NCBI RefSeq assembly: GCF_000237805.1
Contig: NZ_CM001376.1
Location: 1,168,349 to 1,232,348 of the forward strand
Length of the DNA stretch: 64,000 nt
Source: Jonquetella anthropi DSM 22815
GTDB taxonomy: Bacteria > Synergistota > Synergistia > Synergistales > Dethiosulfovibrionaceae
Direction: 5' to 3'
The notes below the pieces were generated by a model. It made no database searches. It was not told the origin of the DNA and saw only the letters and a program-made list of their open reading frames with translations. The position numbers were made by a program, and so were the translations under genes. Positions 25,710 to 35,055 of this stretch are shown in pieces. Numbering within the stretch: the stretch's first letter is position 1; every line of letters starts with the position of its first letter.

Positions 25710-26738
25710 CTATCTCCCTTCAGCGTTAACGCTCTGCAGAGCATCCCACAGAGCCTCGGACCCGCCGGAACGACCTTCCGGCCAACGAAGTTCCCGACCG
25801 GCCGCCCGTGAAAAAGCGTCGGAGAGGCCCTCGTCTCCAGTCCAGTATGGAGTTCCCGTCTCTTTGTTGAAAAGCTGAGCGTTGGCCAACTGGTGGCCGC
25901 CGGCCGACCCTTCCCACGGGACAACCAAAGCCCGCAGCCTGAGCGCCTCAATCTCCGCCAGAGTCGCCCCTCCTGCCCGGCTGATGACCAGATCAGCCGC
26001 GGAGTAGGCCAAGGTCATGTTCCACTGAGGCTCAACGGTCAGGGCGTTATCAAATGAAACCGACCCAGATGCCGCCCCGACGAACAGGAAAAACCACGCC
26101 TTTGATTCTACCATATTCGACAGTCGTTCGAGGTCTTCTCCGATGCCTCGGCTGCCAAGAGACCCGCCGACGACAACAGCTAGTTTTTTCCCTTTTTCGA
26201 GAGGCTTTTTCAATAGAAGGCGCTGAGCTTCGGCACGGTCAGTCAGCGACATCGCACGCACCGGGATGCCAGTATATTGGAATCTGCTGATGCCCCGACA
26301 TTCAGACCAGCCTGAGGCGACAGGGCAGCCGAGGCGCGCCAGCATTCTGTTCCCTCGGCCGGCGATTACGTTCTGCTCGTGGGTCATCGTCCTGATCCCA
26401 GCCTGACGAGCCGCCCAAAAGACCGGCAGCGACAAATACCCTCCGAACAGCAGACACGCCGTCGAAGCTTCTTCTCGAATAAGCTTCTTCGCGGCTCGAT
26501 AAGTTCTCACCAGATCAAGAGTCCTGCCGGGCGCTTTCTTCAACCCGCCGCCCAACGGGGACCCCACGATGGGCAGATAGTGGGCATGAACCCCGTGAGC
26601 CTCGCAGATCTGCCGTTCCAGAGGCCGGGATCCTGTCGCCAAGCTCCAGCTGACGTGATGACTTGACAGCCATTGTCCGAACGCTATCGCCGGGATCAGA
26701 TGACCGCCTGTTCCCCCGGCAACCAACAGGATTTTCAG
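25710..26738 (-). CDS. murG: Lipid II synthase glycosyltransferase MurG (probable CUG start)
   Basis: GT28 transferase adding GlcNAc to lipid I at the cytosolic membrane face. AGGTGGHLIPAIAFG lies near the N-terminus and VVGGSLGSRGIGED near the domain junction; VPWEGSAGGHQ and ADLVISRAGGATLAEIEAL mark the donor site. The family N-terminus reads xKILLVAGGTGGH. Here that corresponds to a CTG codon at 26738 overlapping the ftsW TGA, with GGAGGTGA 7 nt upstream. The nearest conventional start (TTG 26726) would sit 19 nt from the RBS. So initiation at CUG, 342 residues, is the better reading. Confidence 0.93.
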   Translation of the reverse strand: MKILLVAGGTGGHLIPAIAFGQWLSSHHVSWSLATGSRPLERQICEAHGVHAHYLPIVGSPLGGGLKKAPGRTLDLVRTYRAAKKLIREEASTACLLFGGYLSLPVFWAARQAGIRTMTHEQNVIAGRGNRMLARLGCPVASGWSECRGISRFQYTGIPVRAMSLTDRAEAQRLLLKKPLEKGKKLAVVVGGSLGSRGIGEDLERLSNMVESKAWFFLFVGAASGSVSFDNALTVEPQWNMTLAYSAADLVISRAGGATLAEIEALRLRALVVPWEGSAGGHQLANAQLFNKETGTPYWTGDEGLSDAFSRAAGRELRWPEGRSGGSEALWDALQSVNAEGR

Positions 26739-27802
26739 GACTCGTCACCTCCCTGCGCCGACTTGCGGGCAACTCTCGCGAGAATGCCGACTCTCATCCA
26801 CATAAAAAGCAGAGATGTTCCGCCGTAGCTCACAAACGGAAGAGGCATGCCGCTGAGCGGGATAAGTTTTGTCACGCCGCCGATATTGATAAACAGCGGA
26901 AGAATCACCGAAACGCAACACCCCCAAGCGAACTGCTTTGAAATCCCAACAGAGCGCCGGTACACCTGAAGGGCCACAAACGACCAAATGATGAAACACC
27001 CTAAAAGGACCATCGTCCCAATGAGGCCAAACTGCTCGCCCATGGCAGGAAAGATGAAGTCGTTGTGAACCTCGGGGAGGAAGTCTTGAGACCGGTTGAC
27101 CCCGATGCCCGACAGTCCGCCGTTGGCAAACGCGATCAGCCCTTGGATTACTTGGTAGCCAGAGCCCATTGGATCGCTCCACGGATCAAGCCAAACCGCA
27201 ATTCGCTCCTGCCGGTACCCTTGGTGCATGACCACCAGATACATGAGCGGCGTCAGTACTGCCAGAGCTCCAGCCGGAAGCAAAAAACCGTACCGATCGA
27301 CGAGCAGAGCGCCGGACAGCGCGACGATCAGCAGGACGCTGCCGAAGTCCGGCTGCCGAAGAAGAAACACAGCGCACAGGAACACGATTCCACCGGTCAC
27401 AGCCAGCGCCTTAAGCTGACGGGCGTTGCGCTGATACAGCCGAACGAGCAGCAGGAGCAGGGCAAAGCTCAGGGCTTCGGCGGGCTGAAAGCTGAACGAG
27501 CCGAAATGAATCCACCGGGACGCGCCTTTGATGGTTACCCCGATTCCCGGCGCCAAGGTGAGGCCGAGAAACAGAAACGAGGCGGCGAAAGCACCCCACG
27601 CGACGCGAGTCCAAACGGTCAGCGGAATCGACATGACGGCTAAAAAGCAGATGAACGATACAGAAAGCCACAACAGCTGCTTAAACGCCGGCGAGTGTCC
27701 GGACCAGCCGGTCATGGCAGCAATGACAACGAGCCCGCAAAATGAAAGAAGCATTGGAATTAACCAGATCAGAAGCGAGCTCAGATCTCCCTTTCGCTCC
27801 AT
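26735..27802 (-). CDS. ftsW: SEDS peptidoglycan polymerase FtsW
   Basis: A 355-residue polytopic membrane protein of the SEDS (FtsW/RodA/SpoVE) family, the septal glycosyltransferase partner of FtsI. About ten hydrophobic helices are visible. Family motifs include RWIHFGSFSFQPAEALS, QPDFGSVLLI, and SYGGTSLLFMWMRVGIL near the C-terminus. The signature GLTLAPGIGVTIKGASRW precedes the periplasmic loop. It overlaps murG by 4 nt and starts 1 nt after the murD stop, arguing for tight coupling. Confidence 0.96.
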   Translation of the reverse strand: MERKGDLSSLLIWLIPMLLSFCGLVVIAAMTGWSGHSPAFKQLLWLSVSFICFLAVMSIPLTVWTRVAWGAFAASFLFLGLTLAPGIGVTIKGASRWIHFGSFSFQPAEALSFALLLLLVRLYQRNARQLKALAVTGGIVFLCAVFLLRQPDFGSVLLIVALSGALLVDRYGFLLPAGALAVLTPLMYLVVMHQGYRQERIAVWLDPWSDPMGSGYQVIQGLIAFANGGLSGIGVNRSQDFLPEVHNDFIFPAMGEQFGLIGTMVLLGCFIIWSFVALQVYRRSVGISKQFAWGCCVSVILPLFINIGGVTKLIPLSGMPLPFVSYGGTSLLFMWMRVGILARVARKSAQGGDES

Positions 27803-27803
27803 C

Positions 27804-29120
27804 TCAGTCCGGCAGAGCCATGACGAGGCGCTTGAAGTGATCTCCCCGCTGTTCGTAACTCTGGTACATATCCCAGCTGGTGCATGCCGGCGAGAGAAGA
27901 ACCGTGTCTCCCGGGCGGGCCAATCCGTCGGCCGTCGAAACTACTTCTTCCATGCAGCTTGTCCTGTGAATTGACTGGACTCCAGCTTCCCGAAGGGCAG
28001 CCTCAATTTTGTCCGACTCCGCGCCGATGAGAATGACGTTCCTAGCTCGAGCTTTGACGGTCTGCGCCAGCGTCTCGTACTTCTCGCCTTTGCCCTTGCC
28101 GCCGAGGATGATGATTTTCGGCCCATCGATGCCCTCAAGAGCAGTGCGGGTCGACGCTACGTTCGTACCTTTTGAGTCGTCCACCCACGTAACGCCTCGA
28201 CGAACTCTCACCAGCTGACACCGATGCGGCGGCGGAAGGAAATCGGAAAGCCCCTGAAGCGGCGCGAACGATTTGTCGATCAGTGCCAGAGCCGCACCGG
28301 CCATCGCCGCGTTTTCCAAGTTGTGCTGTCCCACCAGCGACAGCTGAGACCGATCGAACAGCTTTTCCCGGCCCGAATCCCGTTCAAGCCACACGGCCTG
28401 ATCGTCCCAGTAAATTCGCGTTCCTTCGGTGCCGCCCAAGGTACAGACCGATCCGCCCGACGGGACAAGGGCAGCATCCCGAGCCTGAACGATCTCCCAG
28501 TTGCCCTTTCCCGGCCGGCCGAACACTTTCAGTTTGTCGGCCACGTAGTTCTCATAGCTTCCGTGCCAGTCGATGTGATCCGGAGCCAGGTTGGTCAACA
28601 GGGCGACTTGAGGCGTAAACGACTTGTTCCAGTGCAGCTGAAAGCTGCTCAGCTCCATCACTGTGTAGTCAACCGCCGTTCCCGCCGCGTTTGCTAGAGG
28701 CTCACCAATATTGCCGACCACCGCGACGCTTTGACCGCGGCAACGGAGCAAATGCCCCAACAGCGCAGTCGTGGTCGTCTTGCCGTTCGTTCCAGTGACG
28801 GCAATCGTTTTGCCGGGAAGCCATGGGGCGAGAAATTCCAGCTCTCCGACGACGGGTATCCCCCGCCCTTCTGCCTGTTTGACAGCTTCGGAGGCAGGAG
28901 AGACGCCACTGCTGACCACCATCTGGTCACATTCACAGCAGCGCGGGGAATGGCCGCCCGTTTCCCATTCAATTCCGGCGTTTCGGAAGCCGAGGCAGAT
29001 CTCCGGCGCCAGTTCCTTTTTCATATCGGTCACAAAGACGCTGGCTCCGAGTTTTTTAGCCCATAAGGCTATTGCCTGACCGCTCACGCCAGCACCGACA
29101 ACTGTTATTCTCCCCGCCAT
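27804..29120 (-). CDS. murD: UDP-N-acetylmuramoylalanine--D-glutamate ligase
   Basis: A 438-residue Mur ligase adding D-Glu. GITVVGAGVSGQAIALW-type N domain (here RITVVGAGVSGQ), ATP motif AVTGTNGKTTTTALLGHLL near residues 107-125, WVDDSKGTNVASTRTAL near 305-321, and C-terminal VLLSPACTSWDMYQSYEQRG are all classic. Start chosen at ATG 29120 behind AAAAGGGGAGAG; the frame to 29225 runs into mraY. Confidence 0.97.
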   Translation of the reverse strand: MAGRITVVGAGVSGQAIALWAKKLGASVFVTDMKKELAPEICLGFRNAGIEWETGGHSPRCCECDQMVVSSGVSPASEAVKQAEGRGIPVVGELEFLAPWLPGKTIAVTGTNGKTTTTALLGHLLRCRGQSVAVVGNIGEPLANAAGTAVDYTVMELSSFQLHWNKSFTPQVALLTNLAPDHIDWHGSYENYVADKLKVFGRPGKGNWEIVQARDAALVPSGGSVCTLGGTEGTRIYWDDQAVWLERDSGREKLFDRSQLSLVGQHNLENAAMAGAALALIDKSFAPLQGLSDFLPPPHRCQLVRVRRGVTWVDDSKGTNVASTRTALEGIDGPKIIILGGKGKGEKYETLAQTVKARARNVILIGAESDKIEAALREAGVQSIHRTSCMEEVVSTADGLARPGDTVLLSPACTSWDMYQSYEQRGDHFKRLVMALPD

Positions 29121-29134
29121 GCATCTCTCCCCTT

Positions 29135-30088
29135 TTAGAAAAGCAGATCTCCAATGAACAGGCACCCGGCAAGTCCGATGAGGTGAACGACCATAAACCG
29201 CCACGTAATCAGATTTTCCGGCCACCCTTTCAGCTGAAAATGGTGATGGATCGGCGCCATGAGGAACACTTTTTTCCCCCTGCCGTGAATTGAAACCAGC
29301 TGAATCACCACAGAAATCATCTCAACGCCGAACAGGAACCCGACGGGAACCAATGTCAGAATCGGCATACCGGACACGAGGACGATGGACACCAGGAGCC
29401 CAGCCAGAAAATGGCTTCCTCCGTCTCCCATGAACACTTGAGCCGGATGGGCGTTATGCCACAGAAACCCCGCGCAGAGCGCCGCGCCGGCGCAGGACGC
29501 CAAAAACGGCTCAGTTCCAGGGGCTAAAAAACACAGAGCGCTGAACGAGATTAAGGACGCTCCCGCCGCCAGCCCGTCCAATCCATCGGTAACGTTCAAG
29601 GCGTTCTGAGCGCCGACCGCGAGGAAGAAGGCCAGAAGCCACCACAGCACGCCAGCCCAAATACTTGAGGACGGGGAACCGGACAGACCGTAGGCCTGCA
29701 GCTGGGCAAACCAGACGATCGTCACAGCCATCTGCACAAGAAACTTTCCCTTACTGGAAAATCCTTCGCTGGAACCGCGCCGGAACTTCAGGACGTCATC
29801 GGTCAGTCCAATCGCCCCGCAAAGTACCGGATAGACCCACAGCGCGACGGCAGTCAAATTGCGCGTCACAAGCCCGCTGATTAAAAAACCAGAGCCGATC
29901 AGCATAAACACGACGCCGCCCATTGATGGAACCTTGGCTTTGACGGCCTCGTCAACTTTGGGCCCGTAGGCTTTCTGGACCTGAGACACGCCTTTTGTCC
30001 GCATGACGCTGATCCAGCTTTGCTGCGCCAAAATCTCACCGATTGCTACCACGATAAAGGTGACCAGTCCGAGAGCGAGGAAACTCAT
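29135..30088 (-). CDS. mraY: Phospho-N-acetylmuramoyl-pentapeptide transferase MraY
   Basis: A 317-residue polytopic enzyme making lipid I from UDP-MurNAc-pentapeptide and undecaprenyl phosphate. The catalytic aspartate motif NVTDGLDGLAAG, and FMGDGGSHFLAGLL, are present. The C-terminal PIHHHFQLKGWPE is a MraY hallmark. Around ten membrane helices. The ATG overlaps the murF stop (ATGA). Confidence 0.97.
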   Translation of the reverse strand: MSFLALGLVTFIVVAIGEILAQQSWISVMRTKGVSQVQKAYGPKVDEAVKAKVPSMGGVVFMLIGSGFLISGLVTRNLTAVALWVYPVLCGAIGLTDDVLKFRRGSSEGFSSKGKFLVQMAVTIVWFAQLQAYGLSGSPSSSIWAGVLWWLLAFFLAVGAQNALNVTDGLDGLAAGASLISFSALCFLAPGTEPFLASCAGAALCAGFLWHNAHPAQVFMGDGGSHFLAGLLVSIVLVSGMPILTLVPVGFLFGVEMISVVIQLVSIHGRGKKVFLMAPIHHHFQLKGWPENLITWRFMVVHLIGLAGCLFIGDLLF

Positions 30089-31464
30089 CGCCCGCCTGCC
30101 TCCTGACCTTTCAGCTCTTTGACCAACCGCTCCAGCCCGCAGGCGTGAGACCCTTTCACCAACAGCACGTCGCCGGAGCGAAGATTCAATCCGGCGACGG
30201 CTCGCCGGACCTCTTCCCAGTCCGTCAGCAGGTTGTCAGTCGCTTTCGCGCCGCTCTGCCAGTCCGAGCCGTAGGCGCCCCACCAATCGAAGCCCTGTCC
30301 TCGGGCCACTTCCATCACCTGCTGGTGCGCGGCGCTTGCCCCGGCTCCCAATTCGCCCATAGAACCCAGCAGGGCGAACTTCCTGCCCCGGATCTGAACT
30401 TCGCCGAGGCTCTGAATTGCCGCCGTCATGGACTTGGGCGACGCGTTGTAGCTTTCGTCAATCAAAAACGCCCCGTTTTGAAGCCTGACGACTTCGCCCC
30501 GCCCCGGCAGAGACTCGAAAGAAACTGCTTCCCTGACTGCCTGCCGGAAAGGAACTCCCATCCGCACCGCTAGGGCGAGGGCACAGCACAGCGGGTACAA
30601 GCCATGTTTTCCGGACAGCCGGACGCTGACGGGAACTCGATCACCGCTGTAACAAAGCCTTGCCGACACCTTGAAGCCTTCGTCCCACTCGAGCCGATCG
30701 TCCTCAAAGGACAGGCTGCCGTCTCGGCCGAACGTGGTGACCGGCGTATTGATTTGCGACGCCAACTCAGCCAACAGCGGATTATCAGCGTTTAAGACCG
30801 CGTCCTTGAGACGGCCGCCGCCAAAAATTCCAGCCTTTTCCCTGAGGACGCCCTGAACCGAGCCGAACCCCTCCAAGTGCGCCGGAGCCACCTCCGTGAT
30901 AGCCGCCGCCGTCGGCGGGAAGAAGCTTACCATCTGGGCGATTTCTCCCGGGTGGTTCGCCCCCATTTCCAGCACGAGGCACTGGACGTCAAACGGCGCC
31001 GACAGCACGGCAACCGAGCAGCCGATCAGCGTATTGTAATTGCCCGACGCGGCATGGGTCCTTTGGGACGCCGACATGATGCGGGCGAGAAAGCTCCGCG
31101 TCGTCGTCTTTCCTACGCTCCCTGTGACGGCAGCCACGTGCTTCAAGTCGGGCAAACGGACCAAGTACGCCCGCGCGAGTTCAGCCAAAGCCGTCTCGCT
31201 TCGATGGCCGAAAATGAACGTGACCTGAGGCCACTGAGCAGGAAGTTTCTCAGAGACCCGCCCCCGCTCCGCTAAGACGACGGATGCGCCGCGGGCCAAA
31301 GCCGACTCGATGTACAGGTGTCCGTCGGTTGACTCCCCCTGAAACGCCGCAAATCCGTCGCCCGGCTCAACCGCACGGCTGTCCACCCGAAAGGTCAGAG
31401 GTAGCGGCCGATCCGGCCCTGTCACGTCCAGACCGTTGGGAAGAAGATCTTTTAAGCTCAGCAC
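30085..31464 (-). CDS. murF: UDP-MurNAc-tripeptide--D-Ala-D-Ala ligase
   Basis: A 459-residue Mur ligase adding the D-Ala-D-Ala dipeptide. FRVDSRAVEPGDGFAAF is near residues 25-41, the ATP motif AVTGSVGKTTTRSFLA near 105-120, and DESYNASPKSMTAAI near 323-337. Start chosen at GTG 31464 inside the murE stop region (caGTGcTGA), so murE and murF overlap by 7 nt. The frame to 31491 is longer but lacks a ribosome-binding site. Confidence 0.96.
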   Translation of the reverse strand: MLSLKDLLPNGLDVTGPDRPLPLTFRVDSRAVEPGDGFAAFQGESTDGHLYIESALARGASVVLAERGRVSEKLPAQWPQVTFIFGHRSETALAELARAYLVRLPDLKHVAAVTGSVGKTTTRSFLARIMSASQRTHAASGNYNTLIGCSVAVLSAPFDVQCLVLEMGANHPGEIAQMVSFFPPTAAAITEVAPAHLEGFGSVQGVLREKAGIFGGGRLKDAVLNADNPLLAELASQINTPVTTFGRDGSLSFEDDRLEWDEGFKVSARLCYSGDRVPVSVRLSGKHGLYPLCCALALAVRMGVPFRQAVREAVSFESLPGRGEVVRLQNGAFLIDESYNASPKSMTAAIQSLGEVQIRGRKFALLGSMGELGAGASAAHQQVMEVARGQGFDWWGAYGSDWQSGAKATDNLLTDWEEVRRAVAGLNLRSGDVLLVKGSHACGLERLVKELKGQEAGGR

Positions 31465-32951
31465 TGCCCCACGCCCCTTGAAGCGCTCCACTCGCCCACG
31501 ACGTCCCTGTCGCTGTACGGGTATTTGACGCCTTTAATTTCTAAATACGGCTCGGCCCCTTTGCCCGAAATAACCACCACGTCGCCGCGCTCCGCCTCGT
31601 CAAGCGCGGCAAAGACGGCGTCACGGCGGGAGAGAACCGTCGAAAACGACGCTTTTCCGCCCTCCAGCCCGGCGACTATCGCCCGGGCAATTTCGGCTGG
31701 GTCCTCGTTCCTCGGATTGTCCATCGTGACAATAACCCGATCGGCGGTCTGTCCGGCAATTTTTCCAAGCTCCGGCCGGGCGCCCGCAAACCGCTCGCCG
31801 CCATGCCCGAACACGCTGATCAGGCGCTTTGCCAGAGGGCGAAGCGTCGCCAGCAAGTTAGTCAAGGCAATTTCCGTGTGGGCGAAGTCGACGATGACCG
31901 TCACGCCGTTGGACAGGTTGATTCGCTCCATTCGGCCGGGGACCTGCGGCATCGTTTCCAACCCCTTCACAACCGCCTCGGGACTGCACCCCAAGCCGAT
32001 GCAAAGAGACGCCGCACCCAGCGCGTTTTCAACGTTGAACCGCCCTGTCATGGGCAAAGCGACCCGACCGAGAAACTGGCCGTCAACCTGCAGGTCAAAG
32101 TCCGAGCCGCCGGCTTTCATCGTCAGACGGTCTGCTTTCACACGGACGTCGGCACCGTCCCCAAGCCCCCACGTCAGGCTTGACGGGAAACGGGCCGCGA
32201 GCTTTTGCCCCCACGGGTCACAGCCGTTGACCGAAATGACGGCGTTCGGCTTCAGGTGTTCGGTAAACAGCAGGGACTTGGCGGCAAAGTACTCTTCCAT
32301 CGTGCCGTGGTAGTCCAAGTGCTCGGGCGAAAGGTTGGTAAACAGGGCCCCGTCGTAAGTCGAGCCGGAAATTCTGCCTTGTACCAGCCCATGCGATGAG
32401 CACTCCATCACGCAGGCACCGCACCCGTTGGCAATCATCGACTCGTACAGCCTTTGAAGGGCTGTGCTTTCAGGCGTCGTCCGATCGGCCACAGTTTCTT
32501 TGTCGCCGTCGTGGTAGACGACCGTGCCAATCAGGCCGGTTTTTATCCCGCAGGCACTCAGGACGCTTCGAATCATGTAGCTGGACGTGCTCTTGCCGTT
32601 CGTTCCGGTCACGGCGACCATCTTCAGCCGATCGCACGGAGAGCCGGCCAGTCGGGCGGCTAAAAACCCCATGGCGGCCCGCACGTCAGTGACCTGAATC
32701 CAGTTGTCCAAGCCGTCCGTCGGCCGCTCAATCATGAACCCAGCGACGCCAAGCCGCAGGCCTTCCATGATAAAACTGTGGCCGTCAAAATGACGGCCAC
32801 AGACGCACGCAAAAACATCTCCCGGCTTCACTAACCGGGAATCACTGCAGAGCCGGCTCGTCTCTTTCAGGCCGTTCCAGTCTCCGCCCCAGCCCAGAAG
32901 GAAACCAGCACGTTTAAGGTCATCCAAAGCCTGAACTATCCGTCCGTCCAT
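31458..32951 (-). CDS. murE: UDP-MurNAc-tripeptide synthetase MurE (meso-DAP type)
   Basis: A 497-residue Mur ligase adding the third stem residue. ATP motif AVTGTNGKSTSSYMIRSVL near residues 114-132. The C-terminal DNPRNEDP (about 400-407) is the motif of meso-diaminopimelate-adding enzymes; lysine-adding enzymes have DDPNxxDP. Thus an m-DAP type peptidoglycan is predicted. Start chosen at ATG 32951 after AAGGGCGGGAG. Confidence 0.96.
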   Translation of the reverse strand: MDGRIVQALDDLKRAGFLLGWGGDWNGLKETSRLCSDSRLVKPGDVFACVCGRHFDGHSFIMEGLRLGVAGFMIERPTDGLDNWIQVTDVRAAMGFLAARLAGSPCDRLKMVAVTGTNGKSTSSYMIRSVLSACGIKTGLIGTVVYHDGDKETVADRTTPESTALQRLYESMIANGCGACVMECSSHGLVQGRISGSTYDGALFTNLSPEHLDYHGTMEEYFAAKSLLFTEHLKPNAVISVNGCDPWGQKLAARFPSSLTWGLGDGADVRVKADRLTMKAGGSDFDLQVDGQFLGRVALPMTGRFNVENALGAASLCIGLGCSPEAVVKGLETMPQVPGRMERINLSNGVTVIVDFAHTEIALTNLLATLRPLAKRLISVFGHGGERFAGARPELGKIAGQTADRVIVTMDNPRNEDPAEIARAIVAGLEGGKASFSTVLSRRDAVFAALDEAERGDVVVISGKGAEPYLEIKGVKYPYSDRDVVGEWSASRGVGQC

Positions 32952-32997
32952 TCTTCTCCCGCCCTTTATTTCCGTCCGGCCCAAGGGATCTTGCGCG

Positions 32998-34698
32998 TCA
33001 AATTTGTCCCTTCAGCCGCATAATTTCTTCGACGATGTTTTTGAACACCGGGGCAACTATCTGTCCCCCGTAGTACCTCTGTCCCGTCACGTCGCCTAGG
33101 ACGATCAGCATGGTGTACTCCGGCCGGTCAGACGGCCAGAAACCGATCATCGACGCGTTGTATCGGCCTTTGACGTATACGCCTTTGTCAGCCACCTGAG
33201 CGGTTCCCGTCTTGGCCGCGATCGGCACAAGAGAAGAGTTCGCTCCCTTTCCGGTCCCCTGGGTTACCACCTGCCGAAGGACCGTTCGGAGCCATCGGGC
33301 TGTCCGCGACGAAAGAACGCGGGTAATTTCTTGTGGTTTCTGGAGAACTACTTCGTTTCCCTGAGCGTCTACGGCCCGCTGGACGATGAAGGGCCTCATC
33401 AGAACGCCGCCATTAACGATGGCGTTGAACGCCGTAACTAACTGCAAAGGCGTCAGAGCAAATCCTTGGCCGATCGCCACGTTGGCCGGGATAACCCCGT
33501 ACCACTGTTCGGGAGACCGAAGCAGCCCGGACTCCTCGCCGCTCAGCATGATGCCGGTTTGACGCTCAATCCCCCAGTTTTTCATGTCGCTGTGGGTCTT
33601 GTAGGGGTCGCACCTCATGCCGATCTGCGCCATGCCGACGTTCGATGACTTCTCAAGGATCTGATCAACCGACAGCGTGCCGTTGTCCTTCGGCGTGGCA
33701 TCGCTCATCACAGCGTCGGCGATCTGTATCCGAGCCGGACAGCGAAACGCGCTGTTAGTCTTGATGGCCCCATTCTCAAGGGCAATGCCCACCATGATGG
33801 GCTTAAAGGTCGATCCCGGCTCATACACTCGGCTAATAACGTTGTTCCTGAGCGCTTCTGGGTGAAGGAACGTCGAACGAACGTTCGGGTCGAACGACGG
33901 CCAGCTGGCCATGCCGAGGACCTCACCAGTTGAGCTGTGAAGGCAGACTGCCGCCGCCCACTTGACCTTGTTCTGAACCGCCGCTTGGCCGAGGAACTCC
34001 TCAAGGGCGTACTGCACCTGTGAGTCAACGGTCAGGTACAGTCCCTGCTCTTGGGTCGGATCCTCTTCGGTGGGTTCCGACAGAGGCCGGGCACCCCGGT
34101 AGTTAACCAACGAACGTTCAGGGATATAGAGCACGTTGTTCCACGTCAGCTCAATGCCCGAAAGGCCCCAACTGTCGTTGTCGCAGAACCCCAACAGGTG
34201 GGAAAAGATCTTCCCTTTCGGATAAACCCGCTTGCGTTCCGAGCGAACGAACACGCCCTTGCCGCCGGCTTGACGGATCTCTTCCGCCTGTTCTTCCGTC
34301 AGGTAGCGTTTCAGCCAGTAGAACCGTTTCGTCAGGGGTTTGGAGAGCTGAGACAGCATCTTTTTGTCCAGAAACGGGGCCAGCTGCTTCAGCCTCGAGC
34401 CGTCCCATCCCTCGACGCCCGGATCCAGAAAAACGCTCCAAGCGGGAACCGACATGGCCAAGGGAGCACCTGACCGGTCGTACACCGCCGCCCGATCGAG
34501 GGAGCGCCGCACCGTCTGCCGGTACTGCCCTGTCAGCTGAGAGAGCGTTCGGGGATCAGGATAGAGCTGGACGTTCACGACCCGAAACACCAACAGCCCC
34601 AAAATGCCGAACAGACAGAGCCACTCAAGCCGCTGTGAAAACGTCAGCCGTTTCCCGCGCTCCGGCTCGCTGGGCAAGCCGAGACGACGAAGCTCCAT
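32998..34698 (-). CDS. ftsI: Septal class B penicillin-binding protein FtsI (PBP3)
   Basis: A 566-residue class B PBP with one N-terminal membrane helix (about residues 25-45), a dimerisation domain, and a transpeptidase domain. Active-site motifs: STFKPI (SxxK) near residue 300, SSNVG (SxN) near 354 and KTGTAQ (KTG) near 500. No C-terminal PASTA domain. It cross-links septal peptidoglycan with FtsW. It sits between ftsL and murE as usual. Confidence 0.96.
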   Translation of the reverse strand: MELRRLGLPSEPERGKRLTFSQRLEWLCLFGILGLLVFRVVNVQLYPDPRTLSQLTGQYRQTVRRSLDRAAVYDRSGAPLAMSVPAWSVFLDPGVEGWDGSRLKQLAPFLDKKMLSQLSKPLTKRFYWLKRYLTEEQAEEIRQAGGKGVFVRSERKRVYPKGKIFSHLLGFCDNDSWGLSGIELTWNNVLYIPERSLVNYRGARPLSEPTEEDPTQEQGLYLTVDSQVQYALEEFLGQAAVQNKVKWAAAVCLHSSTGEVLGMASWPSFDPNVRSTFLHPEALRNNVISRVYEPGSTFKPIMVGIALENGAIKTNSAFRCPARIQIADAVMSDATPKDNGTLSVDQILEKSSNVGMAQIGMRCDPYKTHSDMKNWGIERQTGIMLSGEESGLLRSPEQWYGVIPANVAIGQGFALTPLQLVTAFNAIVNGGVLMRPFIVQRAVDAQGNEVVLQKPQEITRVLSSRTARWLRTVLRQVVTQGTGKGANSSLVPIAAKTGTAQVADKGVYVKGRYNASMIGFWPSDRPEYTMLIVLGDVTGQRYYGGQIVAPVFKNIVEEIMRLKGQI

Positions 34699-34701
34699 TC
34701 T

Positions 34702-35055
34702 TTACTGGAAAACTTGAAGCGGCATTCCCGGCAGAGCGGCGGTCTGAACAGAAGACCCCGCCTCTCCGACGCGAATCGTGCCGGCCAGCGAAACCTTCTG
34801 CATCCCAAGTCCCCCAATGGCCCGAGCGTAAACTGCCGCCGGCGCGGTCAGCCCTGCGCTTTCCCGCTCTAAGCTCTGAATGGACTGTCTGGACTGGACG
34901 ATTTGCCGGTCCACCTGCATTGCCTGCCGCTCCAATGCGCTCGTCTCCGCCCGCATGTTGGAGATTTTCGCAAAGCAGAATACCGAAAGGGCAGCCATTA
35001 CTAAGACAAGAGGTGCAACCTTCATCGCTCCCCTGCATGCTCTCACCGCCGCCAT
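34702..35055 (-). CDS. ftsL: FtsL-like bitopic division protein
   Basis: A 117-residue protein. An N-terminal hydrophobic helix (VAPLVLVMAALSVFCFA, about residues 12-29) is followed by a coiled-coil stretch (about 33-70, rich in Glu, Gln, Arg) and a short extracytoplasmic tail. FtsL sequences hardly conserve; the assignment rests on size, topology and position between rsmH and ftsI. ATG 35055 follows GGGGAGG and overlaps the rsmH end by 13 nt. Confidence 0.75.
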   Translation of the reverse strand: MAAVRACRGAMKVAPLVLVMAALSVFCFAKISNMRAETSALERQAMQVDRQIVQSRQSIQSLERESAGLTAPAAVYARAIGGLGMQKVSLAGTIRVGEAGSSVQTAALPGMPLQVFQ

